NCBI GenBank assembly: GCA_019419555.1
Contig: DXZR01000013.1
Coordinates: 1-54,768 of the forward strand
Direction: 5' to 3'
DNA length: 54,768 nucleotides
Source: Collinsella sp.
GTDB taxonomy: Bacteria > Actinomycetota > Coriobacteriia > Coriobacteriales > Coriobacteriaceae
The translations under genes were made by a program, and so were the position numbers. Positions 32,672-41,484 of this stretch are shown in pieces. Position 1 is the first letter of the stretch, and each line of letters starts with the position of its first letter. The notes below the pieces were generated by a model that saw only the letters and a program-made list of their open reading frames with translations, ran no database searches and was not told the origin of the DNA.

Positions 32672-34015
32672 CTAGTTGGCCATGACGCCTTCGGTCCAGG
32701 CCTCAACGTCCTCGATGCGCAGGACGTTGGCGACCTCGGCCACGCAGTCGACGCTGGCAAGCTCCGCGGCGGCAGCCTGGACGTCCTTCTCGAGTGCGCG
32801 GTGCGTCAGGAAGATGACCGAGCAGGCATCGCTGACACCCGACTTGCCGTCCTCGACTTGGTTGATGAGCGAGATCGAAATGTTGTGCTTGGCAAAGATG
32901 TCGACCGTCTCGGACAGGGCGCCCACGCGGTCGGCGACCTTCAGGCGCACATAGTACTTGGTCTGGAGCTCGTCCATGGGCTTAAAGGCGAGGTTGTGAC
33001 CATAGGGCTCAATCTCGGGCAGCGGAGCCACGCCCCGGCTGATCTGCTCGGAGAGCGACAGGATATCGCCCACGACGGCGCTCGCGGTGGGGAAGGAGCC
33101 TGCGCCGGCACCGTAGAACATGGTCTCGCCCACGGCATCGCCCACTACGTAAACAGCGTTCATGGCGCCGTTGACCTTGGCAAGCATGTGGTCGGCGGGG
33201 ATCAGCGTGGGATGCACGCGGACGTCGACGCCGGCGTCGGTGTTGCGGGCGATGCCGAGCAGCTTAATGGTGTAGCCGAGCTCGCGGGCCTGGGCGATGT
33301 CCTCGGCGCCGATGGTGCGGATACCCTGCTGGTACACATCATCGGTGGTAACGCGGGTGCCAAAGCCGATGGAGGCGAGGATGGCCGTCTTGCTGGCGGC
33401 ATCGAAGCCGTCGACGTCGGCGGACGGGTCGGCCTCGGCATAGCCCTTGGCCTGTGCATCGGCGAGCACGTCGGCGTAATCGGCGCCCTCGGCGTCCATG
33501 CGCGACAGGATGTAGTTGGTGGTGCCGTTGAGGATGCCGGCGATGGTCAGGATCTTGTTGCCCACCAGATCGTGCTCAAGCGTGCTCACGATGGGGATGC
33601 CGCCGCCGCAGCTGGCCTCGCACTTAATCTGCACGCCGCACGCGCGCGCCTTCTCGGCGAGTGTCTCGACATGACGGCCCAACAGGGCCTTGTTGGCAGA
33701 GACGACGTGCTTACCGTTCTCGAAGGCGGTGGTGAAGATCTCGGTCGCGGGGTGCTCGCCGCCGATCAGCTCGACGACGATGTCGACAGCGGGGTCGGTG
33801 ACGACGTCGTGCCAGTCACTCGTAAAGGCCTCGCGCTCAATACCGGCCGCCTCGGCCTGCTCCCAGGCAAGCGCGCAGGCGCGAGTTAGCTTAAGGTCGA
33901 TGCCGTAGGCGGCCAGGTACTCATCGTGGTGGCTCTTAATCAGACGGGCCACGCCGCCGCCGACGGTTCCCAGACCGATCAGACCGACGTTCACGGTGCG
34001 CAGGGGTTCGCTCAT
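32672..34015 (-). CDS. hom: homoserine dehydrogenase
   Basis: 447 residues. The NAD(P)-binding motif VGLIGLGTVGGGVARLI is at the N-terminus; the catalytic region has ILNGTTNYILSRMDAEG, AEADPSADVDGFDAASKTAILA; a C-terminal ACT domain (YYVRLKVADRVGALSETVDIFAKHNISI) marks the threonine-regulated form. It reduces aspartate semialdehyde to homoserine for threonine and methionine. The ATG at 34015 follows AAGGAGCTATCT. A -10-like TAGAAT (34069-34074, minus strand) lies about 55 bases upstream. Confidence 0.95.
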   Translation of the reverse strand: MSEPLRTVNVGLIGLGTVGGGVARLIKSHHDEYLAAYGIDLKLTRACALAWEQAEAAGIEREAFTSDWHDVVTDPAVDIVVELIGGEHPATEIFTTAFENGKHVVSANKALLGRHVETLAEKARACGVQIKCEASCGGGIPIVSTLEHDLVGNKILTIAGILNGTTNYILSRMDAEGADYADVLADAQAKGYAEADPSADVDGFDAASKTAILASIGFGTRVTTDDVYQQGIRTIGAEDIAQARELGYTIKLLGIARNTDAGVDVRVHPTLIPADHMLAKVNGAMNAVYVVGDAVGETMFYGAGAGSFPTASAVVGDILSLSEQISRGVAPLPEIEPYGHNLAFKPMDELQTKYYVRLKVADRVGALSETVDIFAKHNISISLINQVEDGKSGVSDACSVIFLTHRALEKDVQAAAAELASVDCVAEVANVLRIEDVEAWTEGVMAN

Positions 34016-34188
34016 AGATAGCTCCTTCGTGCATCTTATGGATGGATTACCGCTTAAAGGTTGAGTGCATTCTAGCGTGAACCGAGGGCGCGTGCTCGCC
34101 AGGCAACAGGAGTCGCACAAAACGGCACCACCCGAAACGCTGCGGAAACATTGGAAACATGCTCGCTACAAACGGAACTCCGTAACAA

Positions 34189-34518
34189 ACTGTCAACGTT
34201 TACACCATAAGGTTCGCCCTGTGCGACTGGGGCATGCAGGCGCTCGTCGACTCCGTTACCACTGGTGCCGCCGTCGCCGTCTCGGCCGAGATCGCCGATG
34301 CCTTTGCCGAGCAGGCCAAGGCATCCAAGCTCGACATCGTCGATACCGAGACCTTTAAGGACGACTCCTCCACGAGCTTTATCAACCAGCCGACCAAGGC
34401 CATGCGCAAGATCAAGATCGAGGGCCTGACTGGCGAGCTCACGTGGAACGACGAGGGCCAAGTCGAAAAGCCCGCTACGGCCTATGTGATCCAGGACGGC
34501 AAGTACATCGCCGCCTAA
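34189..34518 (+). pseudogene. internally deleted livJ remnant
   Basis: The translated frame is a condensed copy of the livJ gene 600 bases downstream. Three blocks align in order: CDWGMQALV and onward (livJ about residues 107-127), then ADAFAEQAKASKLDIVDTE with TFKDDSSTSFINQPTKA (about 199-236), then KIEGLTGELTWNDEGQV with PATAYVIQDGKYIAA (to the livJ C-terminus). Two internal deletions join the blocks, and the signal peptide and first 100 residues are gone. The reading frame is kept to the stop. There is no ribosome-binding site, so it is best read as a decayed tandem duplicate. Confidence 0.85.
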
Positions 34519-34789
34519 GCGCGCATAAAGCGCGACCGGTGAGGCTGTTTTATTCAGGGCGGGGACGCTTGTAACAGAACGGAAACATTGCTTTTACACA
34601 ATAAAGTGGCTTTACTGCATAAAGTAATAGAAATACGCAGAAATATGGATAAATGAACAAATCCAAAGAAAAGTCGAAATAACCGCCACTTTTCCTAACT
34701 AAAGCGTCTACTATTTTGCGAACGCCGAACACAGCGAAGGATGGCCTGTCGGGTAACCAAAACCCGACGAGATTTGAGAGGAGAGCCGC
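34519..34789 (+). promoter_or_regulatory. livJ upstream regulatory region
   Basis: 271 bases, AT-rich compared with its surroundings in 34580-34720. It contains a direct repeat ATAAAGT at 34601-34607 and 34619-34625 (18-base period) around TTTACT, and TTACT/AGTAA arms at 34612-34627, which look like regulator sites. A -10-like TACTAT lies near 34710. A 7-bp hairpin (GTCGGGT/ACCCGAC, 34748-34768) lies in the untranslated leader, just before the Shine-Dalgarno GAGAGGAG. No protein-coding frame is convincing. Confidence 0.5.
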
Positions 34790-35977
34790 ATGTCGAGCCT
34801 CACCGGTAAGTCATTGAACCCTGTTATGAATCGCAGGAGCGTTATCGCGAGCGCAGCAGGTCTGGGGGCGATGTCCATTCTAGCTGGCTGCTCCTCCAAC
34901 GGCGGCGACAGCGGTTCCGCTTCGAGCGACGCTTCGTTTAAGATCGGCACCATCGGCCCGCTGACCGGTGCCGCCGCGTCTTACGGCAAGTCCGTTACCC
35001 AGGGCGTCGAGCTTGGCTGCAAGGACTTCTCCACCAAGGAGCTGCCGCTTGCCAGCAAGGCCGAGGACGACCAGGCCGACGGCGAGAAGGCCGTCAACGC
35101 CTTTAATACCCTGCTCGACTGGGGCATGCAGGCCCTCGTCGGCCCGACCACCACGGGTGCGTCGGTTGCCGTTGCCGCTGAGTGTGGTAACGACCCCAAG
35201 ACGTTCATGATCACCCCGTCCGCGTCCTCCGAGGACGTCACTGACGGCAAGGATTGCGTCTTCCAGGTTTGCTTCACCGACCCCAACCAGGGTGTCAACG
35301 CTGCCAAGTTCCTGGCGCAGAAGTATGCGGATGAGAAGTTCGTGCTGTTCTACAACTCCGGCGACGCCTATTCTTCGGGTATCGCGGATTCCTTTAAGGC
35401 CCAGGCCGCTGAGTCCAAGCTCGAGATTGTCGACGAGGAGACCTTTAAGGACGATTCTGCCACGAGCTTTACCAACCAGCTGACCAAGGCCAAGCAGGCC
35501 GGCGCTACCATGATCTTCGCGCCGATCTACTACACGCCGGCGTCCGTCCTGCTCAAGAACGCCAAGGATATGGGCTACGACGTCAAGATGATGGGTTGCG
35601 ACGGCATGGACGGCATCCTGGGCGTTGAGGGCTTCGACACCTCTCTTGCCGAAGGTCTGCTGCTCATGACCCCGTTCTCCGCCGACGACGAGAAGAACGC
35701 CGACTTCGTCAACGCTTACAAGGATAAGTACGGCGATACCCCCGACCAGTTTGCCGCCGACGCCTACGACGGCGTGCACGCGGTGGCCGAGGCCCTCAAG
35801 GAGGCCGGTCTTGGTGTCGACGCCGACCCGACCGAGGTCTCCGAGAAGCTGCCCAAGGCTATGCTCAAGATTACCGTTGACGGTCTGACCGGCAAGCTCA
35901 CCTGGAACGATAAGGGGCAGGTCCAGAAGGAGCCCACGGCGTACGTCATCACCGACGGCAAGTACGTACAGGCATAA
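34790..35977 (+). CDS. livJ: branched-chain amino acid ABC transporter, substrate-binding lipoprotein
   Basis: 395 residues. The N-terminus carries twin arginines (NRRSVIASAAGLGAMS) and a lipobox ILAGC, so it is likely exported folded by Tat and lipid-anchored. The mature part is a type I periplasmic-binding fold: IGTIGPLTGAAASYGKSVTQGVELG, VGPTTTGASVAVAAE, TPSASSEDVTD, and LLKNAKDMGYDVKMMGCDGMD. It feeds the LivHMGF transporter encoded downstream. GAGAGGAGAGCCGC precedes the ATG. A damaged copy lies upstream. Confidence 0.92.
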   Translation: MSSLTGKSLNPVMNRRSVIASAAGLGAMSILAGCSSNGGDSGSASSDASFKIGTIGPLTGAAASYGKSVTQGVELGCKDFSTKELPLASKAEDDQADGEKAVNAFNTLLDWGMQALVGPTTTGASVAVAAECGNDPKTFMITPSASSEDVTDGKDCVFQVCFTDPNQGVNAAKFLAQKYADEKFVLFYNSGDAYSSGIADSFKAQAAESKLEIVDEETFKDDSATSFTNQLTKAKQAGATMIFAPIYYTPASVLLKNAKDMGYDVKMMGCDGMDGILGVEGFDTSLAEGLLLMTPFSADDEKNADFVNAYKDKYGDTPDQFAADAYDGVHAVAEALKEAGLGVDADPTEVSEKLPKAMLKITVDGLTGKLTWNDKGQVQKEPTAYVITDGKYVQA

Positions 35978-36116
35978 TAGGCCGCCTTATATAGAGCGGT
36001 TTTGATCCCAAGCAGGGGAGGTTGTGGCCTTCCCTGCTTGCTTGGTATCTAGGGACGATGTAACGTCCCTGTTTCATACATCAACTGGAAACCTATTCGA
36101 AAGGGGGATGTGGAAC

Positions 36117-36998
36117 ATGACGGTCTTTATCCAATACCTGGTCAACGGCCTGTCCATGGGCAGCGTCTACGCCATCATCGCGTTGGGCTACACCATGGTC
36201 TACGGTATCGCCAAGATGCTGAACTTCGCTCACGGCGATGTCATCATGGTCGGTGCCTATGTCTCGTTCTGCGCCACGTCGTATCTCGGCCTCCCGGGCT
36301 GGGCATCTGTAGTTCTCTCTTGTGTGGTCTGCACGGTTCTCGGTGTCCTCATTGAGGGTCTGGCCTATAAGCCGCTACGCCAAGCAGGTCCGCTGGCCGT
36401 TCTGATCACGGCTATCGGCGTGTCTTACTTCCTGCAGAACGCCGCGCAGCTTCTGTGGGGCGCCACACCCAAGAACTTCACTTCGCTCGTCACCTTTCCG
36501 GTGCCGGAGTTCTTGGCCAAGTTTAACGTAAGCGCCGTCTCGCTCGTCACCATCGTCGCCTGCTTGGTTATCATGGCCGGCCTGATGTTCTTTACGGGTA
36601 AGACCAAGATGGGCAAGGCCATGCGAGCCGTGTCCGAGGACAAGGCCGCTGCTCAGCTCATGGGCATCAACGTCAACCGCACCATCTCGATGACGTTCGC
36701 CATCGGCTCCGCCCTCGCCGCCATCGCCGGCGTACTCCTGTGCTCCTACTCGCCGGTGTTGCAGCCCACCACGGGTGCCATGCCTGGTATCAAGGCTTTC
36801 GACGCTGCCGTCTTCGGCGGCATCGGCTCCATTCCCGGTGCCTTTGTTGGCGGTATTCTTATCGGCATCATCGAGGCGATGGCACAGGCTTACATTTCCA
36901 CGAGCCTTGCCAACTCCATCGTCTTTGGTGTTCTGATCATCGTCCTGCTCGTCAAGCCTGCCGGCCTCTTGGGCAAGTACGTCCCCGAGAAGGTGTAG
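36117..36998 (+). CDS. livH: branched-chain amino acid ABC transporter permease LivH
   Basis: 293 residues, about eight membrane helices, with the family pattern LVNGLSMGSVYAIIALGYTMVYGI, LNFAHGDVIMVGAY and the permease loop near GKAMRAVSEDKAAAQLMGINV. The ATG at 36117 has AAGGGGG nine bases upstream; the ATG at 36108 is too close to it. It is followed by livM with a ten-base gap. Confidence 0.92.
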   Translation: MTVFIQYLVNGLSMGSVYAIIALGYTMVYGIAKMLNFAHGDVIMVGAYVSFCATSYLGLPGWASVVLSCVVCTVLGVLIEGLAYKPLRQAGPLAVLITAIGVSYFLQNAAQLLWGATPKNFTSLVTFPVPEFLAKFNVSAVSLVTIVACLVIMAGLMFFTGKTKMGKAMRAVSEDKAAAQLMGINVNRTISMTFAIGSALAAIAGVLLCSYSPVLQPTTGAMPGIKAFDAAVFGGIGSIPGAFVGGILIGIIEAMAQAYISTSLANSIVFGVLIIVLLVKPAGLLGKYVPEKV

Positions 36999-37007
36999 GT
37001 GAGCGTT

Positions 37008-38087
37008 ATGAAGTTTCTTAAAGACAAGCAGACGCGTCACGACTTTGTTACGTACGCCATGTGCCTTGTGGCGTTCGCCATCGTGTTCTTTATGCAGTCT
37101 AACCACATGATTCCGCGCATGATTGCCGGTCAGCTGGTCCCCATTACGGCCTATATCGTCATGGCCATTTCCCTCAACCTCGTCGTCGGTATCGCGGGCG
37201 ACTTGTCGCTGGGCCACGCGGGCTTTATGAGCGTCGGCGCCTATACGGGCATCGTCACCGCCGTCGCGCTGGAGAGCGCCGTTCCCTCCGATCCGGTGCG
37301 CCTTATCATCAGTATCGTGGTCGGCGCCATCGCTGCCGCCATTCTGGGCTTCTTGATTGGCATCCCGGTCCTTCGTCTGAGCGGCGATTACCTGGCTATC
37401 GTGACGCTGGCCTTTGGCGAGATCATCAAAGAGATCGTCACCTGCCTCATTGTGGGTGTCGACTCCCGCGGCCTGCACGTGATCTTTAACATCACGGGCA
37501 ACTCTACGATCGACGACCTGCACCTGCTCGAGGACGGCACCGCCATCATCAAGGGCGCCCAGGGTGCCTCGGGCGTGTCGACGTACTCGACCTTCCTCGC
37601 CGGTGCCATCCTGGTTATGGTCGCGCTCGTGATTGTACTCAACCTGGTTCGCAGCCGTACCGGCCGTGCCATTATTGCCGTGCACGATAACAAGATCGCT
37701 GCCGAGTCCGTGGGCATCTCCGTCACCCAGTACCGCATGATCGCCTTCGTGGTTTCCGCCGCCCTCGCCGGTGCTGCCGGAGCTTTGTTCGGCGGTAACT
37801 TCTCGCAGCTTTCCGCTACTAAGTTCGACTTCAACACGTCGATCCTCATTCTGGTGTTCGTGGTTCTGGGCGGCCTGGGCAACATGCGCGGTTCCGTTAT
37901 CGCCGCGGCGCTGCTCACGGTGCTCCCCGAGTTGCTCCGTCAGTTCTCGGACTACCGCATGCTCATCTACGCCATCGTGTTGATCCTGGTCATGGTCTTT
38001 ACTAACAACCCACAGCTCAAGGCATTCTTCGCACGCATTAAGGACCGCTTTGCTTCCAAGAAGGAGGTGGCAGCCGATGCCCAGTAA
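37008..38087 (+). CDS. livM: branched-chain amino acid ABC transporter permease LivM
   Basis: 359 residues with about nine membrane helices. ISLNLVVGIAGDLSLGHAGFMSVGAYTG and LSGDYLAIVTLAFGEIIKEI are signature LivM segments, as is AIIAVHDNKIAAESVGI in the ATPase-contact loop. The ATG at 37008 follows AGGTGAGCGTT; a GTG at 36999 is possible. The 3' end overlaps livG by 11 bases. Confidence 0.92.
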   Translation: MKFLKDKQTRHDFVTYAMCLVAFAIVFFMQSNHMIPRMIAGQLVPITAYIVMAISLNLVVGIAGDLSLGHAGFMSVGAYTGIVTAVALESAVPSDPVRLIISIVVGAIAAAILGFLIGIPVLRLSGDYLAIVTLAFGEIIKEIVTCLIVGVDSRGLHVIFNITGNSTIDDLHLLEDGTAIIKGAQGASGVSTYSTFLAGAILVMVALVIVLNLVRSRTGRAIIAVHDNKIAAESVGISVTQYRMIAFVVSAALAGAAGALFGGNFSQLSATKFDFNTSILILVFVVLGGLGNMRGSVIAAALLTVLPELLRQFSDYRMLIYAIVLILVMVFTNNPQLKAFFARIKDRFASKKEVAADAQ

Positions 38088-38937
38088 GTTTGAGTTCAAC
38101 AAGGGCAAGATGGTCCCGTATCCTTCTGGCGCTATCGTTCCCGACCGCGACCTGGGTCAGCGCCCGGCGCTCGAGTGCATCCACTTGGGCATTGAGTTTG
38201 GCGGCCTTAAGGCAGTAGACGACTTTAGCCTGACCATCGGCAAGACCGAGATCGCCGGTCTCATCGGCCCCAACGGCGCTGGCAAGACCACGGTCTTCAA
38301 CCTGCTCACCAAGGTGTACCAGCCCACGCACGGCACCATCCTGCTCGACGGTGAGGACACCTCGGGCAAGTCGGTCTACCAGGTCAACCGCATGGGTATT
38401 GCCCGTACGTTCCAGAACATTCGCCTGTTCAACACCATGACGGTGGAGGACAACGTTAAGGTCGGCCTGCACAACCAGGAGCGCTACTCCGGCTTTGAGG
38501 GCGTTCTGCGCCTGCCGACGTATTGGAAGCACGAGAAGGCCGCCCACGAGCGCGCCATGGAGCTGCTGTCCATTTTTGACATGGAGCACCTGGCAAATGA
38601 GCAGGCCGGATCGCTGCCTTACGGCGCCCAGCGTCGTCTGGAAATCGTCCGCGCGCTTGCCACCAACCCCAAGCTACTGCTGCTCGACGAGCCTGCCGCC
38701 GGAATGAACCCGTCCGAGACCGCAGAACTCATGGCGAACATCGTCAAGATTCGCGACACCTTCGGCATCGCCATCATGCTTATCGAGCATGATATGTCGC
38801 TCGTTATGAACATCTGCGAGGGCATCTGCGTGCTCAACTTTGGTAAGGTCATCGCCAAGGGTACGGCCGAGGAGATCCAGAACAACGACGCTGTTATCGA
38901 GGCATATCTGGGCAAGCAGGATAAGGGGGAGAACTAA
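38077..38937 (+). CDS. livG: branched-chain amino acid ABC transporter ATP-binding protein LivG
   Basis: 286 residues. Walker A GPNGAGKTT, signature replaced by LPYGAQRRLEIVRAL (the LSxGQ-like motif of LivG), Walker B LLLLDEPAAGMNP, and the switch His in IEHDMSLVM. A 40-residue N-terminal extension precedes the domain. The ATG at 38077 has AAGGAGGT eight bases before it, inside the livM end. Confidence 0.93.
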   Translation: MPSKFEFNKGKMVPYPSGAIVPDRDLGQRPALECIHLGIEFGGLKAVDDFSLTIGKTEIAGLIGPNGAGKTTVFNLLTKVYQPTHGTILLDGEDTSGKSVYQVNRMGIARTFQNIRLFNTMTVEDNVKVGLHNQERYSGFEGVLRLPTYWKHEKAAHERAMELLSIFDMEHLANEQAGSLPYGAQRRLEIVRALATNPKLLLLDEPAAGMNPSETAELMANIVKIRDTFGIAIMLIEHDMSLVMNICEGICVLNFGKVIAKGTAEEIQNNDAVIEAYLGKQDKGEN

Positions 38938-39651
38938 ATGGCAGAGCCGATGCTTTCCGTCTACAACATCAACGTCTGGTACGGCGCCATCCACGCCATT
39001 AAGGACATCTCCTTTAACGTCAACGAGGGTGAGATCGTGGCCCTGATTGGCGCCAACGGTGCCGGCAAGTCCACGACGCTCAAGACCGTCTCGGGCCTGC
39101 TGCGCTCTAAGACCGGCTCCATCAAGTTTATGGGCGAGGACATTACCCATACGCCCGCCGACAAGCTGGTTGGTAAGGGCCTGGCTCAGGTGCCCGAGGG
39201 TCGTCGTGCCTTTTTGCAGATGACGGTCGAGGAGAACCTGGAAATGGGTGCCTATACGCAGCCCAAGTCAACGGTGGCTCCGGGCCTCGAGCGCGTCTAC
39301 GAGCAGTTCCCGCGCCTGAAGGAGCGTCGTCGCCAGGTCGCCGGTACCCTTTCGGGCGGCGAGCAGCAGATGCTCGTTATGGGCCGCGCCCTTATGAGTA
39401 ACCCTAAGCTGCTCATGCTCGACGAACCCTCCATGGGTCTGGCGCCGATTCTGATCGAACAGATCTTCCAAATTGTCGAGGACCTGCACAAGGCCGGCAC
39501 CACGGTGCTCCTGGTCGAGCAAAACGCACAGATGGCTCTTTCCATCGCCACACGCTGCTACGTGCTCGAGACCGGCAAGATCACCATGACCGGCACCGGC
39601 CAAGAACTGCTGCACGACGATAACGTGCGTAAAGCCTACCTGGGCGGCTAG
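38938..39651 (+). CDS. livF: branched-chain amino acid ABC transporter ATP-binding protein LivF
   Basis: 237 residues: GANGAGKSTT (Walker A), VPEGRRAFLQMTVEENLEMG, LSGGEQQMLVMGRAL (signature), LLMLDEPSMGLAP (Walker B) and VEQNAQMAL. The ATG immediately follows the livG stop with GGGGGAGAAC before it. It is the last gene of livJHMGF and is followed by a hairpin. Confidence 0.93.
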   Translation: MAEPMLSVYNINVWYGAIHAIKDISFNVNEGEIVALIGANGAGKSTTLKTVSGLLRSKTGSIKFMGEDITHTPADKLVGKGLAQVPEGRRAFLQMTVEENLEMGAYTQPKSTVAPGLERVYEQFPRLKERRRQVAGTLSGGEQQMLVMGRALMSNPKLLMLDEPSMGLAPILIEQIFQIVEDLHKAGTTVLLVEQNAQMALSIATRCYVLETGKITMTGTGQELLHDDNVRKAYLGG

Positions 39652-39654
39652 ATA

Positions 39655-39682
39655 GTTACGGCGTTTTGCCAAACGCCGTAAC
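39655..39682 (+). terminator. hairpin after livF
   Basis: A perfect 12-bp stem (GTTACGGCGTTT with its complement) and TGCC tetraloop, starting 4 bases after the livF stop. There is no T-run, so termination is probable but not certain. Confidence 0.6.
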
Positions 39683-39693
39683 CAGCCGACGCT

Positions 39694-39919
39694 GCAAGCC
39701 CGCCAGAGCGGCAATCTGCCTTTCAACTTCGGCGGCATGACCAGAAGGTCAATGCCGCCTCGTTTCAAGGCACCTTGCTCGCTCTGGCGGGCTTTCGCTG
39801 TCGTTGCCAAAACATCGGCGTTGTGGCAGATGCCAACGACTACCCCCTTTAAGTTGCGGTGAAATAGGGACTAAATGGGAGCCTCAGAGGCCAAAACAGT
39901 CCCTATTCCACCGCAACTT
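39694..39919. repeat. cluster of large palindromic elements between livF and cutC
   Basis: No gene lies in 39652-39975. Instead there are nested palindromes. First, a 14-bp stem (AGCCCGCCAGAGCG at 39697-39710 with 39780-39793) encloses a second hairpin (GGCGGCATGACC, loop AGAA, 39731-39759, one bulged A). Next, an arm GTCGTTG at 39800-39806 pairs with 39834-39840. Last, a 21-bp arm at 39851-39871 (beginning AAGTTGCGGTG, ending AGGGAC) pairs with 39899-39919 with one G-T mismatch, enclosing a 27-base loop that itself contains GCCTC/GAGGC. These look like REP- or MITE-type elements. Confidence 0.7.
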
Positions 39920-39975
39920 CATGGGGGCGTGCGACAATGCCCATCGGAAAACGTTTGCCATCTGGGGGTCTATCT

Positions 39976-40653
39976 ATGCTGTACGAGTTTTGTGCCGAGA
40001 ACTTTGAGCGGGTGCCGGCGGCTATCGATGCCGGTGCGGGGCGCATCGAGCTGTGCGACAACCTTGTCGTCGGCGGTACCACGCCCTCGGCTGGCGTTAT
40101 CAGCGCTACGACCAACTATGCCCACGAGCATGATGCACGGGTGATGTGCATGATCCGTCCGCGTGGCGGCGACTTTCATTACAACCAGGACGAGCTGCGC
40201 ATGATGGAGATGGACTTGGGCCTTGCCGTGAGCGCCGGCGCCGACGGCTTGGTCTTTGGCTGTTGCAAGCCTTGTGCCGGCGGATGGGCGCTCGATGAGC
40301 TTACACTCGGCGCCCTCGTGATGGCTGCGGGCTGCGCGACCGAGGAATGCAAGCGCGGACCCATCGATATTACCTTCCACATGGCGTTTGACCAGCTCTC
40401 GCCTGAGGCTCAGTTGGATGCCATTGATACGCTCGCCGACTGCGGCATCACGCGTATCCTGACGCATGGTGGTGCTGCCGGAACGCCGATCGAGGACAAT
40501 CTGGAGCACCTAGCTCGCCTAATCGAGTATGCGGGCGACCGCCTGACCATCCTTCCTGGCGGCGGCATTTCCACGGCCAACCGCGATACCGTGGCGGCGG
40601 CATTGGGCGTCTCCGAGCTCCATGGCACCAAGATCGTGCCGCTGGAGGCGTAA
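39976..40653 (+). CDS. cutC: CutC family protein
   Basis: 225 residues with the CutC TIM-barrel pattern: YEFCAENFERVPAAIDAGAGRIELCDNL, GGTTPSAGVI, MIRPRGGDFHYNQDEL, ITFHMAFDQLSPEAQLDAID, and ILTHGGAAGTPIEDNL. CutC was named for copper homeostasis, though the biochemical function is unsettled. The ATG at 39976 follows GGGGGTCTATCT. Three bases separate its stop from the next gene. Confidence 0.88.
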   Translation: MLYEFCAENFERVPAAIDAGAGRIELCDNLVVGGTTPSAGVISATTNYAHEHDARVMCMIRPRGGDFHYNQDELRMMEMDLGLAVSAGADGLVFGCCKPCAGGWALDELTLGALVMAAGCATEECKRGPIDITFHMAFDQLSPEAQLDAIDTLADCGITRILTHGGAAGTPIEDNLEHLARLIEYAGDRLTILPGGGISTANRDTVAAALGVSELHGTKIVPLEA

Positions 40654-40656
40654 CCC

Positions 40657-41454
40657 GTGGCGCTGGTATTTGACGTTCAGCAGGCGAGCGGTAAGCCCGA
40701 CGACAACCGGCGCCCTGGCACCGCGTGCCCCTTTTGCGATACCGAGGGGCTCGCCAATATCATTCGGCGCGACGGTGACTGCATCTGGCTCGAGAATAAG
40801 TTCAAAACCCTGCGCGCCACCCGTCAAACCGTGCTGATCGAGTCGGCCGACCACGACGCAGACCTGGTGACCTATGAGTCGGATGAACTCCACCATGTAA
40901 TGAGGTTTGCCCTGGGTTGCTGGCAGCAGATGATCGATTCACAACAGTACCGCAGTGTGCTCATGTACAAGAACAAGGGTCCGCTCTCGGGCGGCAGTCT
41001 CGTTCATCCGCACATGCAGATTGTGGGTTTGGAGCAGGAAGACGGCTATGCTTCGCTGACTTCCGCCAATTTCGAAGGCATCAATGTCTGGCAACAGGGG
41101 AGAATCGCGGTCAACATCTCAACCGAACCGATCATGGGATTCTTTGAGGTCAATGTTTCAGCCCCGCAGGGAATCGCCGCCAGCGATGACATGCGAGATC
41201 AAGCCGAGACGGATCTCTTCGCCGATGCGATCCAGGTAGCTCTGCGCTATATCCTGAACGAGCACCACGGTGGTCGCGCAGAGTCGTACAACTTGTTCTT
41301 CTATCACCTGGGCGGTCGGACCATTGCCAAGGCACTGCCGCGTTGGGTGGTTTCGCCCTACTTTGTCGGCTATCGTTTGGCCCAGGTCAATGCCGAGACA
41401 ACGCTCGATATCGATGCCGAGCGCCTGCGTGCGCACCTGGAAACGCTCGTATAG
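40657..41454 (+). CDS. DUF4931/GalT-like HIT-superfamily protein
   Basis: 265 residues. An N-terminal CPFC pair (residues 24-27) suggests a zinc site; VLMYKNKGPLSGGSLVHPHMQIVGL contains an HPHMQ motif like the active-site histidine region of galactose-1-phosphate uridylyltransferases (HPHxQ). The C-terminal half repeats the fold (YNLFFYHLGGRTIAK). It is probably a nucleotidyl-transfer or hydrolysis enzyme. GTG at 40657 follows GGAGGCGTAACCC. It is coupled to cutC. Confidence 0.7.
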   Translation: MALVFDVQQASGKPDDNRRPGTACPFCDTEGLANIIRRDGDCIWLENKFKTLRATRQTVLIESADHDADLVTYESDELHHVMRFALGCWQQMIDSQQYRSVLMYKNKGPLSGGSLVHPHMQIVGLEQEDGYASLTSANFEGINVWQQGRIAVNISTEPIMGFFEVNVSAPQGIAASDDMRDQAETDLFADAIQVALRYILNEHHGGRAESYNLFFYHLGGRTIAKALPRWVVSPYFVGYRLAQVNAETTLDIDAERLRAHLETLV

Positions 41455-41484
41455 CAAGACTAACACCCGCGTAATGCGGACGGT

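Noticed and set aside
34072..34461. minus-strand frame opposite the livJ remnant
   Set aside because: It is an antisense frame of the livJ-like blocks; no start signal or independent motif.
36375..38108. 577-codon open frame on minus strand opposite livH/livM
   Set aside because: Antisense shadow: repetitive Asp/Gly/His/Gln residues, no family motif; the plus-strand permeases are unmistakable.
39652..40000. CRISPR array or tRNA-like element suspected from repeated arms
   Set aside because: The repeats are inverted, not direct with uniform spacers, and no cas gene is present.
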